Of a stretch of 64,000 nucleotides of DNA, positions 11,901 through 24,800 are shown piece by piece. Source of the stretch: Atopsyche davidsoni (lineage: Eukaryota; Arthropoda; Insecta; Trichoptera; Hydrobiosidae); contig JAILWY010000002.1 in assembly GCA_022113835.1 (NCBI GenBank), forward strand, positions 2,830,501 through 2,894,500. The letters run 5' to 3'. Every line of letters starts with the position of its first letter. Position 1 is the stretch's first letter. The notes under the pieces were generated by a model, which saw only the letters and a program-made list of their open reading frames with translations, was not told the DNA's origin and did no database searches. Made by a program: the position numbers and the translations under genes.

Positions 11901-14813
11901 TAAAATATCAACACAATTCACCCAAAACATTAAGACAAAACTGATTTTTTTATTTTATGCAGAGTACCAGTTAAGGCATTTGAAATGAGGAAAAAAAACA
12001 CGATAAAAGCCAATACTTGAATGCCACTCGATGCTCTTGACTGTGAGACCTTGCTCTGCCCACTAACAACACTCTTGTACCACCAATAATCCTCAATAAC
12101 GGTTCAAAATCACAGTAAATCACATTGTCCAAGCCTTCCAATAAAAATGCCATGGGCGTTTTGAAACATTGAACATTTGAAAATTTAATCAAATACCCAC
12201 TCATGCAAAAAAAATGATTTTGACAAATGCTACTGTATAATTATTTTTAAAAAATACATCAATATATTTTTTTATAAACTCTTCCTTCCTCCTCTCGACT
12301 CAACCTAATCCCTGGAGTTACATTTCTGTGTAGTTTTATCCTTACTAAATATCTTCAAAACTATAGGATATAGCTTCGCTGGTCAATAGAGGTGAGCCAA
12401 ACGAAATCATAATCAAATCTAGGACGACTTACTTCGACTGTAGAGTATATTGAGCGGTGCATTTACAGCACCGATGAACATAACGGCAATGGCGGACACC
12501 GTAAATTCGAATCTATTTTCACTTGAAATTGCTACGGCATCGCCCTTCTGAACTCCAAGTTTCCTCAATTGAACCGCTAAGTTGACACTCTTTTGAAGAA
12601 TTTGCATATAAGAGGTTTTTTCTCCGGTGGAATTTGATATCTGGAAATAATACATTAAAACTAAATATAAAACATGAAATTTTTCCATTGACACATGAAA
12701 TGCGTTGAAATTTAAATTTATTTAAATTTAATTTTATTCATCATTATTATCGACGATATTTCACTACTGGTATTTGGTTCTTCCAAGTAAATTTTGGAAA
12801 CCAGAATGAAGTCAACTTACTTCGAATATCTTGTCATTTTTTTATAAATCTACAATATACATCAAAAGATAAGTTACTTCCTGTGTATTTGTTCAGTCAG
12901 ATCTTTTTCGTTATCGGGCTGACACAGATTTCTATATTTTATTAAGATAGTGAATATCTTATAAATTACCTAACCTGACCCAATCTGCATGTCTCTATTT
13001 TCAGGAGATCGCAAAATATTGGCTGCTTTTGTGACATCTCAACCTCATTTTTAGCCGTTTAATTTTGTAAATTCAATCAAATAGAATTATAATTAATTCA
13101 CAAGATATTCGCAATAACGATATGACCTCGGCCACAAAATGGCACCGAATCTCCATATTCCAAACAATGACTTTTATAACACGCTTTAAAATAATTTTTG
13201 TGGCTATTTCTGGCTAAATGTAATGCAATCGTGAATATAAAGAGAAACAACTATTTAAATTTGTTAGACTTTCGGATACATGTATTTCTATAAATTAAAA
13301 TTATTTATGCAAATTCCACTAATACGAATAATACATATTTTTAATTCATTAAGTACCGAATTGGTAAAATTCAGATTGTAAAAATATTGAGTGGTCTTCA
13401 CAAGAAAAGTTTTAAATTAGTTGATAGATCGAAAATGCTTGAAATATTACTAAAACAATTAGACAAATTTAAATATGAACCCTGTAGATCAAATAAGATA
13501 AAAAATATATCTTTACTAACTATATATATTTTATTTAAATTAAGTTAAAATAGACAAGCCATTCACATGTAAATAAATTAATTTATGAAATCCGTTAACA
13601 AATAATAATCTGATATGGAGATTTAACAACAATTATGTAATTGAATATCCTTTTCATTTTAAATTTTCAAGGACTTTTACATAAGGTAGGTGTGTGCTAT
13701 TTATTTTATCAATAGATAAGATATTGACAATCAATTTATGATTATGGTAGTGCTTTATATACTAAGAAATTGTTACAACGATGAGATAAGCGATTTCTAA
13801 TTGTGGATTATGATTTTTTTATTAATGTACCCAACATTAATAATTTTGAATAGTTATATATAAAAAAAATTAACTATGTTAATATAATTTTTTTATTTTG
13901 AAATCAAAGAGGAAATTTTTAACATAATTATCATTAAAAAAAATTATAAAAGCCAGCTAAGTTACGACAGATTTACACATCTATATGTGTAAATAGTATC
14001 TTAAAAATACATTATTCATAAAATTGCAATATATTTGACCTGACCTTTCAAAGGCACTATGGTATTATGTACTGTCAAGTTTACAAATATATATTTAATA
14101 GTTGTTTTAAATTTGGTTAAATATTTTGTTTTACGCTAAGTTGATTTTTTTATAATGATTGACAGGAATTTACTATTTGACACTGGAAGTAATTTATAAC
14201 AATTTAGCAGATGAATTCATTGATAAGTGAATTATGAAATTCGTTTGTGATAAGTTAAAATAGAAGAACTATATTATATATATATATAAAATATATTTTA
14301 ATAAATTCTAATAACGCAATATGTGAATTACACCCCAAAAATATTAGAGTTTTATTGATCTAAATTGAACAGGATGCATATTTTTCAGGTGAAAAATAAT
14401 TATTGATATTTAATTATAAAAAATATTACAAAATTAAAAATATATGCTGGTTTCGTTTTGATTCTCTGGTAAATGATTTACTCATATACAAATACTTTTA
14501 TAAAAGCATAACCTAAGGAATAAAAAATGACAGCAGAAGCAACAAAATAAACATGTATTTTTTTAGGGTAAACACAAATAAACTAACAGTTCAATGTTAA
14601 TTTCAATAAAAATCATGTTAAATTTTCGACTGGAAAACTTTTCATTGATTGCACTTAAACTTTTAATTGATAAAATTATAAATACACAGTACATACCTGG
14701 GCAATGTCGTTTCCTCCAAGTTTCAATTGCCTCATGAGGTATTCACTAAAAGAGATATCCACCGGGGTCTGGAGTTCAGGAATACCCGAAATTATATAAT
14801 CCGAATCACTCAT
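8926..14813 (-). CDS. Luciferase-like peroxisomal acyl-CoA synthetase (4-coumarate-CoA ligase family)
   Basis: Seven exons (14697-14813, 12433-12640, 10986-11307, 10441-10612, 10021-10296, 9394-9621, 8926-9225) join in phase to a 540-residue adenylate-forming enzyme. It would activate a carboxylic acid with ATP and transfer it to CoA. Visible motifs are the P-loop [10 protein letters not shown] (about 191-200), WFHAYGF with His237 at the firefly-luciferase His245 position, QGYGMTET (330-337), GWLHTGD, the hinge [13 protein letters not shown] and the C-terminal catalytic Lys522 in [11 protein letters not shown]. The last residues are SKL, a type 1 peroxisomal signal, as in beetle luciferases and related fatty acyl-CoA synthetases. 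All catalytic motifs look intact. The natural substrate cannot be read; a medium- or long-chain fatty acid is usual for non-luminous insect paralogues. The start ATG lies downstream of a CpG-rich probable promoter. Confidence 0.93.
11425..11549. repeat. 21-bp perfect inverted repeat inside an acyl-CoA synthetase intron
   Basis: TAATATTTTGAAAGCCAAAAG (11425-11445) is perfectly complemented by 11529-11549. The 83-bp spacer is AT-rich. The element lies in the second intron and looks like a small foldback or MITE-type insertion. No family was assigned. Confidence 0.6.
12641..14696 (-). other. First intron of the acyl-CoA synthetase
   Basis: About 2.06 kb of AT-rich intron with no recognised exon, gene or complete transposon. 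It has standard GT and AG boundaries on the minus strand. Confidence 0.6.
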
Positions 14814-15130
14814 TTTTGTTTACTTTGCTTGCGATCACCGGACAATCGAGAGAAATACCGCCTGGAGATCTTTCGCTGGCACTACCTCGAAACGAAATGA
14901 TCGCAATATCGAAAACGAGTTATCTTAAACGAACGACGGAATAATAAAAAATGGAAAATCGCATTCAGCTTATCAGTTGGTGCGGGAGGCCTTACGTCGC
15001 TCGCTCGTCGCCGTATTTCACTATAAACCTTGTTTTCCGAGTAAGCGGCATCCTCGAGGCGCGCCGCGGCGGGGATAACCTTGGAGACGGTCGCCCGCCA
15101 TTACTTGACAGCTGCTGCTTCTGTTGGTAA
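14814..15130 (-). promoter_or_regulatory. CpG-rich 5' region of the acyl-CoA synthetase
   Basis: Immediately upstream of the ATG, and especially at 14980-15110, the sequence is rich in CG dinucleotides and GC content against an AT-rich background. It has no long ORF. This is the likely promoter and 5' UTR. No TATA box is evident. Confidence 0.45.
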
Positions 15131-15236
15131 CTTCTTCTTTTTCTCCCTCTACATCTTATGGCTGTTCAAAATCAAATAAAAAAAATCTATTATAACCTGT
15201 AAATACCAAATCTGTAGGTACTTAATATCAAAAATC

Positions 15237-15587
15237 GGTACTTGTCTTTTATCCGACCACCAAAAAACATTGTCCTATTATTTTGTTTTTTTTTTATTGG
15301 CAACAGTGTCTATTTTTTGCTTCTTTTGTTGGCAACAGTGTCTATTGGCGAGAAAACACGTATTGTTTATTTATTTAATTTAAAGTATTAACCTAACCTA
15401 ACCGTCAAAGATAACCGTTTTTTCATTGTTTGTAAAATATATGATACAAAATTGAAAAAAAACTTTCATTTCTATGACGAGACTCGCTGTTGCCAACAAA
15501 AGAAGCTAAAAATAGACACTGTTGCCAATAAAAAAAAGCAAAATAATAGGACAATATTTTTTGGTGGTCGGATAAAAGACAAGTACC
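15237..15587. repeat. Long inverted repeat with arms of about 100 bp
   Basis: The left arm 15237-15338 and right arm 15487-15587 are near-perfect reverse complements around a 148-bp AT-rich spacer. Both arms start with GGTACTTGTCTTTTATCCGACC read inward. The left arm also contains a direct duplication of a phrase close to TTGGCAACAGTGTCTATT. Transcription would give a long hairpin. It may be a foldback or MITE-type transposon. A plus-strand ORF at 15452-15766 overlaps the right arm but has no domain signature. Confidence 0.75.
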
Positions 15588-16189
15588 CAAAAATCTATAG
15601 TATGGTGGATAAAATTTTTGGCCGTTTTCAATATGATGGCAAATTGTTTGCTTGTAAACGCAGGCCTTTTTTGCTTTTATATATAAATATAAACCTTATA
15701 ATTTCAATAAACACATTTCTGGTCATGGCATCGAAAAAAGTGCGGGTCCCATTTATTATTTCATAAATACAGTTGATCAAATTTTCTGCCTTTTATGCGT
15801 TGCAAGCAGATAGCAGAGCAGTAAATGCATCTAATTTAGTTACATTTAGTATACACTTCAACCAAATTACAAGAAATATTTCGTCTATATTTTTTATTTT
15901 CTCAAAAACCTTTATTTTATGATAAAAAAAGTTCATGCTATTGCTGTTGGACTCTTTCTTTCTTCAAATTAGTACTTATAATATAAAATTGTCCAGGTTT
16001 AGAAAAATGAATACCTTACTACCCGAGGAGTCAAATTTTCTCCCGGTGGTTACATATGTATATCCAAAAATAAAAATAATTAAACGAGAATTAAAAACTG
16101 AAAAATGCACCGTAGAAAACCATATTTTAGGAAAAGTGATAACTATAGATAGATGTGATAACGTTTAAATATGTAAAAATAGCACCAAA

Positions 16190-16234
16190 GTTTGAAAAGG
16201 GGTCAAAATGACCCCTCGGCAGGTTTAGTGTTAA
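16190..16234 (+). mobile_element. Solitary piggyBac-type terminus with TTAA
   Basis: On the minus strand the sequence reads TTAACACTAAACCTGCC, followed by GAGGGGTCATTTTGACCCC. A TTAACAC start followed by a short GGGGTCA...TGACCCC palindrome is typical of many piggyBac-like element ends. The TTAA lies at 16231-16234. No matching second terminus was found to the left, so this is probably an end fragment. A 77-codon ORF at 15935-16168 lies inside the presumed element but shows no transposase motif. Confidence 0.45.
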
Positions 16235-17784
16235 TATCAAAAATCCATAGGCAGACTTTTAGTCCGACCTTCAAGTCTTTAAAGAACATCGCAACATCTG
16301 AAATTCAACGGAAACACGAGATCTTCACAATTAATACAATGACAGTAAATGGTTAGATATAAACACCATAAAAATATTTAATTGGATACTAAAAATAAAT
16401 TACTTTAAGGAAAATAACTCGTTTTTTAAGGAAAAATAACGTTGCAAACATTGGACATCATTGTTCTGTTAATGTAGTATTAAAAGTTACCACAGGTATT
16501 TTTTTCAATTATTATTCATTTCCAGATATTTTTGATAGATAATTGATAAAAGTTATTTCATTACAGCACTACGCAAGCTAGTATTAATTTATCAAAAATA
16601 TATCTCAAATTAAATAAATTTTCAAAAAATTACCTTTATCTCCTACGAAATCAAAGCAAGGTAAGCTTTATTATTTATTAAGAGTATAGCTGGATTTTAA
16701 GACATTATTCAAGTAGTATTATTAAATTCCCATACAACACTTGTATAACTGGATTTAATTTGACTTTGAACTTTAGCATTTTTTTTATTTCACAGTTAAG
16801 CAATATACACATTCTGAATTAACATATCGTGTTATATTGCGAAGTGAGTCTTTTCGATTGATTAAAAGCCAGTCATTTTTTTTTTATGATAATAGATTTA
16901 AAGATTTGCATTGCTTTTTTAAAGATGCTAATGTAATTGCACTGTACTCAATATTTTATGTAACGCGTAGTAATTTTTATAAGACTTGGGTGTATTTATT
17001 TTAAATAAAATACTTGAGTGATTTTTCCACATGTTATTTTTATTATCAAAGTTTGTATTTAAGTATTAAAATGGAATTCCACCAAGTACTCTCTGTCAAA
17101 AATATTGAATATTTATCCTATAATCATATTTGTTGCTCAATGCAAATTTGATGTGTTTGTTAAAAAAAACAAAAAATTGGTAGTTATTGAAACTTTTCTG
17201 CTTATATGGACGTGTGATAGTCCGCAAGGTATTTTCGTAAAAATAATATAACGCATATGCGTCCGCTCAATGTTTAGACGGCAGGTAGTAAATGGGATGA
17301 AGGTGAACAAGTGTGCCGTAATATTTAATAGTATGTGAAGCAAGAGAAATGCGGCCACGACGCTGCAGGCAGACAAAACCAAATCCTAAATTGTCATAAT
17401 CTTTCGAGACGACAGAAGAAAATTCAAGGCGACCCGAGCACCGCTACAAATTGTCATTCAATTACATTTGAAAAATATATAAAATATTACATCTCATAAA
17501 TAGTTGAGAAGTATGCGTAACTCTAGGCTGTGGTCACATATTAGAGTAAAAGTACATGCAGGGAGCTTCAGCTCGATTCAAACGTAAGGCGGTCATTTTG
17601 GCAGACGGACGCCTCGGGTTAGTGAGCCTCCGCCGCCGGACTTCTCAAATCACAATGTGAAACAAACCAAACATTATGTAGGACTAAATAATTAAATAAT
17701 TGTTAATATAAAAAAAAAAAAACACTCGCGGTCGGCAAAAATAAATCGCTAAATTAAAATTACGATTTGAACGAACAAGTAATA
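16235..17784. other. AT-rich flank and probable promoter of the first INAF-motif gene
   Basis: No gene is supported before 17785. From about 17560 to 17660 the sequence becomes GC-rich with a CGCCGCCGG run, a likely promoter or 5' UTR for the INAF-motif gene that starts at 17785. The rest is AT-rich with short spurious ORFs. Confidence 0.45.
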
Positions 17785-18664
17785 ATGAGTGCGAATTCCG
17801 GCGTGCTGTCGCCCCCGAAGACTCCGGAGCACCGCGACGGCTCTCCCGACGAAGAGGAGACGCTGGCGACGAGGACCAAGGAGCTGTCGGAGAACAAGAC
17901 GGCCAGCAAGTGCGTGCGGGTGCTGACGGTGTCCACGTACGTCCTGTCCGTCTCCATGGCGGCTATTCTTCTGTCCCTCTACTACGTGTTCCTCTGGGAT
18001 CCTCAGCCGCCCCTTCAGCCCCAGCAGGCGAACCCCACCCACGCGCCTCGTCACCCTCGCCAGCCCCTCAGCCCGATGCGACTGAGAAGCCTCCCCGGAG
18101 ACTACGCCCCCCGTGAAGGCTTCCATCACCACCTGGACGCAAGCACTGAACTACCCGTCACCGAGACCAGTGAGTACTAAGTATTTATTTTATACATAAA
18201 ATACAACATTGCACGAATTTTTTTTAAACACTAGCAACACTAGCAAATTTTAATATTATCAAAAATATTTAAAAAAATATATAAAATAAAATAAACATGC
18301 TTTAGTCCCAATTGTTTACTATCGGACATCTAAATAATGATCGATTATTAGACATGCGCGAATAGTAATAATTACCACTAAAACAAATAAAAATTGTGAT
18401 TTGAAATAATGTAATTTTATTACATTATTTGAAAACTCAGAAATAAATAATGATAAAAATACAAAACAGCGCTTGAGGAATTTCCGTAAACATTCAATTG
18501 ATATTTAATTCGATCATATATTTTTAGTTATAGATACTTTAAAGTCTGCAACAGAATAAATAAATTATGCGTCTTACTGGTAATAAAGTCGATGTTCATT
18601 TCAATTTTATGCAGTAGATGAGAAAATCCAGAGAGTGGAGGAAGAAATAGATCAAGTGAAATAG
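17785..18664 (+). CDS. INAF-motif single-pass membrane protein 1
   Basis: Exon 1 (17785-18169) encodes an acidic N-terminus and then the INAF motif: VRVLTVSTYVLSV, SLYYVFLWDP, with a membrane helix at about 45-70. A Pro/His-rich segment follows. This matches the InaF-motif family (Drosophila inaF proteins, vertebrate INAFM1/2). At least one Drosophila member is needed for TRP channel levels and function in photoreceptors. A strong donor CA|GTGAGT follows at phase 1. The most economical second exon is 18615-18664 after a TTTTATGCAG acceptor. It adds 16 mainly charged residues and stops, giving 144 aa. If the donor is skipped, the frame ends after three more codons. Exon 1 is well supported. 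The second exon is inferred and could instead lie further downstream. Confidence 0.75.
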
Positions 18665-18792
18665 ATTTCGGGGATAAAATTCAAAGCGATTCATTTTAGA
18701 TTTTCAAACATTGACTTTTTATCTCAAACTTTGAAAAAACATAGCTTAGCGTTTAGCAGATAATAAATATAATACTCAAATTATTATATACG

Positions 18793-18794
<2 letters not shown>

Positions 18795-18866
<72 letters not shown>
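18795..18866. repeat. (TA)36 microsatellite
   Basis: An uninterrupted run of 36 TA units lies just downstream of the first INAF-motif gene. Such tracts are length-variable and can extrude cruciforms. The array length in an assembly may be unreliable. Confidence 0.9.
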
Positions 18867-18870
<4 letters not shown>

Positions 18871-21800
18871 ATATTCTAAAGTTTTTACAAAAAAAAAAAT
18901 TATCAATAGTATTTATAGCTTTAAAAAAAAAACAAAGTTCATCGGCCTTCAAATTATAATTAATTATTTTGAATACTGAGTTTTTATTCGCATATAATTT
19001 GTTAAATTATATTGACTCAAAACCAGGTGAAGCAAATAAAATGTTAATAAATCTTTTAAAAACTACATGAACAAATGCTGGATACGTAGCAAGTCGTAAA
19101 ATAGCTTCGATCACTCACTCGTTTAATGCTTGCAAACTCCATATACAATGTTTAAGACGAGGTACTTTTATAAAATTATAAAGATAATCGCCATATAGAA
19201 AAGTATTTCTGAATACATCAATAGTTTGATTTTTTAATTTCTAGTTTCCCATTTTCCCAGTATCCAAATAAAATAAACAGAATCCATCGACATGACACAT
19301 CCTTTGTTTTTTCTGATATTTTGGCACTCTGCCTGAATAAATAGGACCAAGTGAATCATTTGAAATGTAAACTCACAGTTCAATGCTGGAATTTCTGATC
19401 CAAATATACAAACATATCACCTACTTATTACTAATAATAAAAAAAAAACAGACCAGCGAATATACTTTCTGATAACACAGACACGTGGTAGATGATTCTG
19501 CCCAACCCGAGTAGAGCAAGTTTCCATGAAACTTCTGACACAGTTTTTTTTACAATTTTATAATTATTTCGTATAGATTTCATGGTCATGGTCATGGCCA
19601 TGAACTGGACTGAAATAGCTTGAATATGCCTAAATAGTGCTATGGGGTCGAAACCGTGTAATTTAAGTGCATGCAAATTCCAGATACATATCAAGTTGGA
19701 TACATACATACTTGCTTTCTATTGCTTGCTTACTCTTACAAAGTAGTCTGGTCTCTTTTAACTTTACTAAGCTCGTAATTGCTTTGGTACCATTATATTT
19801 TGAAGCTTTGAGTAACTATTTTCTAAGTATTCAGATAAATTTTATATAACAAATTATGAATACGTTATATTTTTAACAGCATAAGGTCCGAAATAACAAA
19901 AACGAATTATTTATTTTACTATATCTTCTATTTATTTTATTATATGCTACAAATGTCTTTTCTATAGACAGATGCAATATTTCAGTCAGTTGGCAGTGTT
20001 TTGGTGCAAGTAAAGAAGCCTTTAATATATATTTATATATATAATAAAACACGATGGGGAAGGAAATTCAGCAAAAAAACACTTCCATTTTAAGTGCTAT
20101 ATATATAATGATTCTATGTACATAAATCCAATTTGCCTAGGATGTGTAAATTATTAAAAGTAGTATCTAGTCTAATTGAATTACACGATTAAAAATATTG
20201 ATCATATGAAGGATTCTACATGAAAAAAAATTTACATTTTTTTTAAAATGTTTATTTACAATTTATTTTTAACGTTTCCACATTTATTTATCGATGGATG
20301 ACCTTTTTTAAATCTACTTTAGATTCAGTGCACAGTGTAAAGTGAATGATATGAATCGTAATCCAATTATATTTAATACTCCTATTAAATTACACCCGGA
20401 GATTTAAATCTTTTAAATCCAGCTTTGGTTTTCTGGCTTCCACTACGGATTCTCACTGATGTGTCTATTAATACCTGCTACCAAATTTATTCAGTTGAAA
20501 TACTTTAAAAAAATTATATATATATATATATATATATAGACATATAATACCTTAAGAATATTATGGGTCTTTATGGGGGTTGAAACGGATTATACCAGAA
20601 TAAATTCAGTAGATGAGATGTATTACGAAAAATATTATTAAAAATTATACATGATATGTTATAGCAGGTTTTTAGTATTGTAGTTGTTTTTATTATTAGT
20701 ATCCTTAATTATGCCCATAAAATAGAAATCTATCAATGTTATCTCCACGTGTAAGTTTTAATATAGATTCCATAGTTTTATCTTAATTTTTATTATTTGA
20801 CTAATTTAAAAATGAATTCTTATCATAATATATAAGAATTTATTATATCTCACCTTGAAAATTAATCATAATAAACTACAGTGTTTACAATATGTCGTTA
20901 TAAGCTCATTTTATATTGTCTGCATTTATGATAAAATAAAATAAAAAATCAAATCATAGTGTTTTACAATGAGTATATGTTAAATAAAAATCAACTCTAT
21001 TATGAAACCTGATTTTTTATGTAACTAAAAATGGAAATAATCATGTTACCAAAAAAAAATCTAAAACTTGCCAAATTATAATAGAATATAGAAAATATAT
21101 TTTTTTAATATAAATACTAAAAACATTTCGAAAAGCTTAAATTTTAATGAAATTGTGTTCATTACGATATTATTGCAACTAATTGAAATATGCATGAGTC
21201 GATTGCGTCAGTTTGGAATTCAACTGCCTGGACTGTGAACGAATCTAAAAAAGTCAACAAGTCAACTATGGAGCCAATAAGCCAATCAGTAAGATGTTTA
21301 ATAAACTTATTTTATTTTAATAAAATTTATGCGATAGCTAATATCCGATGGTTTTGTGGTTTCTTTGGTGTGATGATTTCTGTTTTCGGGATCTTTAAAA
21401 TTCCTGAAGATGGTCCCAGCTCCGAAGCTGAAACTCAATACTAAGAAACTACAAAAGCTTAACAACGGCTGCCAAATCTTACGAACATACCGATAATAAT
21501 TAATACTTAGTTTATCAAATGTACGCAAGTATGTGAACGAGTGATTTCGAAGTAAAACACAGCGGGAAATAGATTATTATCATCTTTCAGATAATAGCTT
21601 TTTGAATGAACAATATGTTTTTAGATAAATTGTGTATTGTAAATCGATAACAGAAATCCCAGGATTTTTTTTAAAATTAAACCACTTTATTGCACAACAT
21701 GCCAATATGACGTCAAACGCCTTTATAAATATTCAATAATCGCTATTTTTTTTTTTATGTTGTTAATATTAAAATTTAACTATTCAAATATAAAAGCGAT

Positions 21801-24800
21801 ATAATCTAAAAGACCTAGACATATTAAAAACAACAACTATAAAATAAAAAGTTTGATCTAACATAGCAATAGGGAGTAATTACGTTATTTTAATCACCTA
21901 GAAGAGGGTCACAACCCTTGCTTAATTAATGTTACTTTCTCATAAATACTCGCAATTTTTTCGCATATAGCATTTAATATTTCAATCACCGAGTGGTTAA
22001 ATTATCGGTTTGTTTTTCAGTTGAAATAATAGCGGATGTTTAGAAATTCTTAAACTTTTATTCGAGTTCCCTATATTTCAGTCTGAAATAACCCATCCAC
22101 GAGTCGCTACCTCGCAATACTGAGAATCGTAGTGTTTTCATATTTGATCAATGGGCTGTGAATATTTGTAGGCATCGTCTTTTGTGGATTATTATTATAG
22201 TGACAGATCCCATGGACACGGACACATCGTTATAAGAGTTATTGATAGATCATATACATCATTATCGCCGAAATTTCCCTACGACATCCCTTAATTGACA
22301 GGTGGAAAATCGGTACGCGAACAGCGCAAACAATCTTTACCTTTGTCATTAATGCATTGACTTAACAGATGACTATACATCAAGCTTAAATTATTTTATC
22401 TGATAATCTTTTTAGATAACAACGAGCGTAATTAAGTTATTAATTTAAACGCTTTGCATTTTAGATAACATTGAAGTTGTGGACAAAGTTCTGATTCAAG
22501 GCCAGGCAGATAAAATTTAACAACTCAAAATAAATTTGACAGTGTTAAATGTTTAATGTACCTTCAATGCCAGTACTACTTGTCATGTAATAAATCAAAT
22601 CTGTAAATATATTATACTATAAATTATTCTAGAACTTTCCTCGTTATAATAATAAAATGCGAACAATCGACACTTTTTATTTGAACAATCATTTTACAGT
22701 TTACGTCGACCAAAGCAATTCAACCCCAAGCAAAACCTTAATTATCATAGTCTTCAACCATCAATTAAGGTTTAAAACGTGCTCATGAATGCCTATTATA
22801 AGAAAAGATTTATATTTACAAATAAAATTATAATATTATTAATAATAAATCATTTAAAACATCTTTTATTATAATTAGGCGGTTTTAGGTTTAAAATATT
22901 TAAAGTGATTTTTTCATTTTAATTGTATTATTCATAATAAATGTTAGTTAACTTTTTTCAAACCTTTAATAAAAATATAAATTTTAATATGTATACTATT
23001 TAAAAAAAACTCGATTTTTTTCAAAGACGATCGCAGATGAAGCATCAGAGCTAGAAAAAATAATGAGTACAATTAGTAATGCGATATCTTTGATACTTGG
23101 CAGATTCACTGGAATAATCAATTTGCACACTTAAAACTGTTGCTTTAATAGCTGTAGTAATTCATCTTACACGATATGTGTCCATCGTGTTGGATGTAAG
23201 AATCCTTTGGATCGGAGGAAGTTCGTTTGCTCGCGGCCGCGGGGGGCATCGGGGCATTCAGAAATAGGACGACCGGATTGTTATGCTGAGTGATCCCGCT
23301 TGAAGTATGGTCGGCCAAGCCGTTAAAATTTATACACATCACGATTTTATGGATCCTGCTGCACGGGAAGACAGAAGCAGCGGGCTGTGTTCCAACCGAT
23401 CCACTCTGATGATGTCGACAACATTTTCTGGAATAGCAAGTAGTCCGCCACCGGTACAGCTTGTTGTGCACAGAATCACCATATTCTCATATAAACATGC
23501 TTAAAAAATAAAATTTGCACGACTATCCCCCTGAAGCCTAAAATAAGACGCACAGAATGATACCAAAATTGTTATGTTAAAAAAAAAATAATAAACGTAA
23601 CACATTGTAGCGGCTAAAGAAGGTAAGTGAAAAATTCCTTCGTATGAATGATTTTCACCAAATTCTAATATAAAACTTCATGACAGGACGCAAATTTTCT
23701 TATATATAATATATAACAATGATATCGCTAGTAAAAAACGTTTTTCAAATAAAATAAATAATTCAACAAGACGTGACAAATTCTTAATTCTTGTGTCTAT
23801 ACATGGCAGGAAGATATTTTAATAGCGAAAATTACAAAAAAAAATGAGTAGAAATAAAGCTACTTTTACTGTCTCCTTTATCGTGTTTTTGAAATTTTTT
23901 CAATGTCGCAATTCACGCAAACAAAAATTAATTAATTATTGTATCTTATAAACGATGGGGTTTTTGTTGATTAGGGAAAAAATATAGTGATTTTTGGGCA
24001 CAAATATTCGTAAAAATCTTCCTTATTTTGTACGACGGGTTCAGAGTTTCTTGACATTTCCTTGTGGCTGTAGTCAGATAACATTTGTAATTTTATTTAA
24101 AAATATTTTTATATAACACAACAGAATAACAAATCGCAAATTTCCATATTCATGGCACGTTTTTAAAATTATACGCTAAAGGAATAAAGACCTCGTGTTA
24201 TTTTAAAGATAGACATGGCCAAGCGTTTCACCATCTCTGCAGTTTTATGGACGAATATGAGCTTGCGGGGAGAATGTTATTCGGTGATCCATCAAAATGT
24301 ATTAAGGAACCCTGAGTGTGTGGTTTAATGGGTAAATACGACCTGTATGTGCATATATATATGTAATATATTCCGGGTTTTAGTCCAGAGCCGGGCAATA
24401 AAGGCAAAACCTCTAAAGTCCCAAGGAAAACTTTGATAAACAAAGTAAGTCTGACATACTTGCAAAATATTTTTTACAAAATACCTTGTTAGACATTTAA
24501 CGCAATTCCATGGTGTAATGTAATGGCTTAATATCATAATTATAATGGTGTGATAGCCCAAATATTATTCACAATATTTGATAGTTAAATATCTCCGGCC
24601 CTTCGGTCTGCTTATTTTTCCAGTGCCAACAAAATGTTGATATATTTTTAATTATTTGGTGAGATTATGTGCAAACACAAATATATACTTTTAAAACTAA
24701 TAATTGATAATTACTCCTTTTATTTCATCTATAGCGTTTTAGTAGTGTTTTCTTGCTCTGTACAAATGCACGCTGACTTTCCTTGCATCTGAACTCACGG

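Noticed and set aside
11971..12204. 77-codon minus-strand ORF in the second intron of the acyl-CoA synthetase
   Set aside because: It interrupts a family-conserved junction and has no domain. The flanking exons join in phase without it.
15452..15766. 104-codon plus-strand ORF over the right arm of the long inverted repeat
   Set aside because: Lys/Asn-rich translation from AT-rich repeat DNA with no domain. It is not supported as a gene.
21190..21444. 84-codon plus-strand ORF with a hydrophobic segment between the INAF-motif genes
   Set aside because: It lacks the INAF motif (no RVLTV...SLYYVFxWxP), and its overlapping antisense ORF is equally long. It is probably chance.
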